Source: Williamsia sp. (GTDB lineage Bacteria > Bacteroidota > Bacteroidia > Chitinophagales > Chitinophagaceae). From it: a stretch of 64,000 nt of DNA. The notes beneath the pieces were generated by a model. That model ran no database searches. It had not been told where the DNA came from and worked only from the letters and a program-made list of their open reading frames with translations. Below, piece by piece: positions 63,954 through 64,000 of this stretch. Numbering within the stretch: position 1 is the first letter of the stretch; every line of letters starts with the position of its first letter. The stretch is from NCBI GenBank assembly GCA_015069695.1, contig JADCRZ010000003.1:264037-328036 (forward strand), read 5' to 3'. Made by a program: the position numbers and the translations under genes.

Positions 63954-63971
63954 CCCTCCTCTCATCAGAGG

Positions 63972-64000
63972 AACGGATCGGTAAAGCGGGTGAGTCCGTA
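63972..64000. repeat. second copy of the 29-bp direct repeat, cut by the window end
   Basis: Identical to 63570-63598. It begins 18 bp after the -7 box at 63946-63953 and reaches the final base, so its true length is not known. Confidence 0.95.

Overview
The window looks like chromosomal core sequence from a Bacteroidota bacterium, most likely a Chitinophagaceae-type member of the Chitinophagales. This is inferred from several features: -7 promoter boxes of the TAnnTTTG class with few Shine-Dalgarno sites, a type III glutamine synthetase, a lipidated TamA-like protein (TamL), BshC of bacillithiol synthesis, a ComA-like phosphosulfolactate synthase, and protein variants typical of the phylum. 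I see no prophage, insertion sequence, CRISPR array, tRNA or rRNA gene inside the window. Most of it is dense housekeeping sequence with short gaps.

Layout. 1-6.2 kb: folC, then a minus-strand run of Nudix hydrolase, DinB/YfiT-like protein, orphan ABC ATPase, CAP-domain secreted protein, fructose-1,6-bisphosphatase, and an L,D-transpeptidase fused to a TonB C-terminal domain. 6.3-13.9 kb: purK and purE flank a complete RND efflux operon (adaptor, pump, TolC). 13.9-21.6 kb: bshC, a secreted beta-propeller, a TrmH-type rRNA methyltransferase diverging from tamL, truB, and a glutaryl-CoA-dehydrogenase-like enzyme. 21.6-30.4 kb: a secreted S9 dipeptidyl peptidase, pyrF, mrp, a carboxypeptidase-regulatory-like secreted protein, 3-hydroxyacyl-CoA dehydrogenase, an amine oxidase, and the ribosomal pair rpsL-rpsG. 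30.4-38 kb: ilvE, an unknown protein, rdgB, an ECF sigma/anti-sigma pair, a thioesterase, comA-aroE (ATGA overlap) and a TPR protein. 38-48.7 kb: two small secreted proteins, yidC, pyrG, a 680-bp gene-poor gap with one possible small ORF, proC, hldD, purL and a glycosyltransferase. 48.7-57.5 kb: an unknown polytopic membrane protein, type III glutamine synthetase, cmk, clpC, a STAS protein and ispD. 57.5-64 kb: a tight minus-strand operon of Gfo/Idh oxidoreductase, EPS-type sugar-phosphate transferase, an M1 metallopeptidase with a C-terminal outer-membrane barrel, and a FemAB/GNAT-like protein.

How the genes fit together. Nucleotide synthesis is spread through the window (purK, purE, purL, pyrF, pyrG, cmk), as are envelope functions (TamL, YidC, L,D-transpeptidase, HldD, sugar transferase, RND-TolC). 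Two enzymes suggest thiol and sulfonate metabolism: BshC and ComA.

Points most worth a second look: the M1 peptidase/beta-barrel fusion in an exopolysaccharide-type operon; the YkuD-TonB fusion; a stand-alone STAS protein without a phosphorylatable serine, beside clpC; a sigma/anti-sigma pair whose anti-sigma has a duplicated N-terminal motif; identical promoter-like geometry upstream of purK and purE; and a 29-bp exact direct repeat that ends on the last base of the window, just after an rRNA-type promoter. I found no clear new defence or mobile system.
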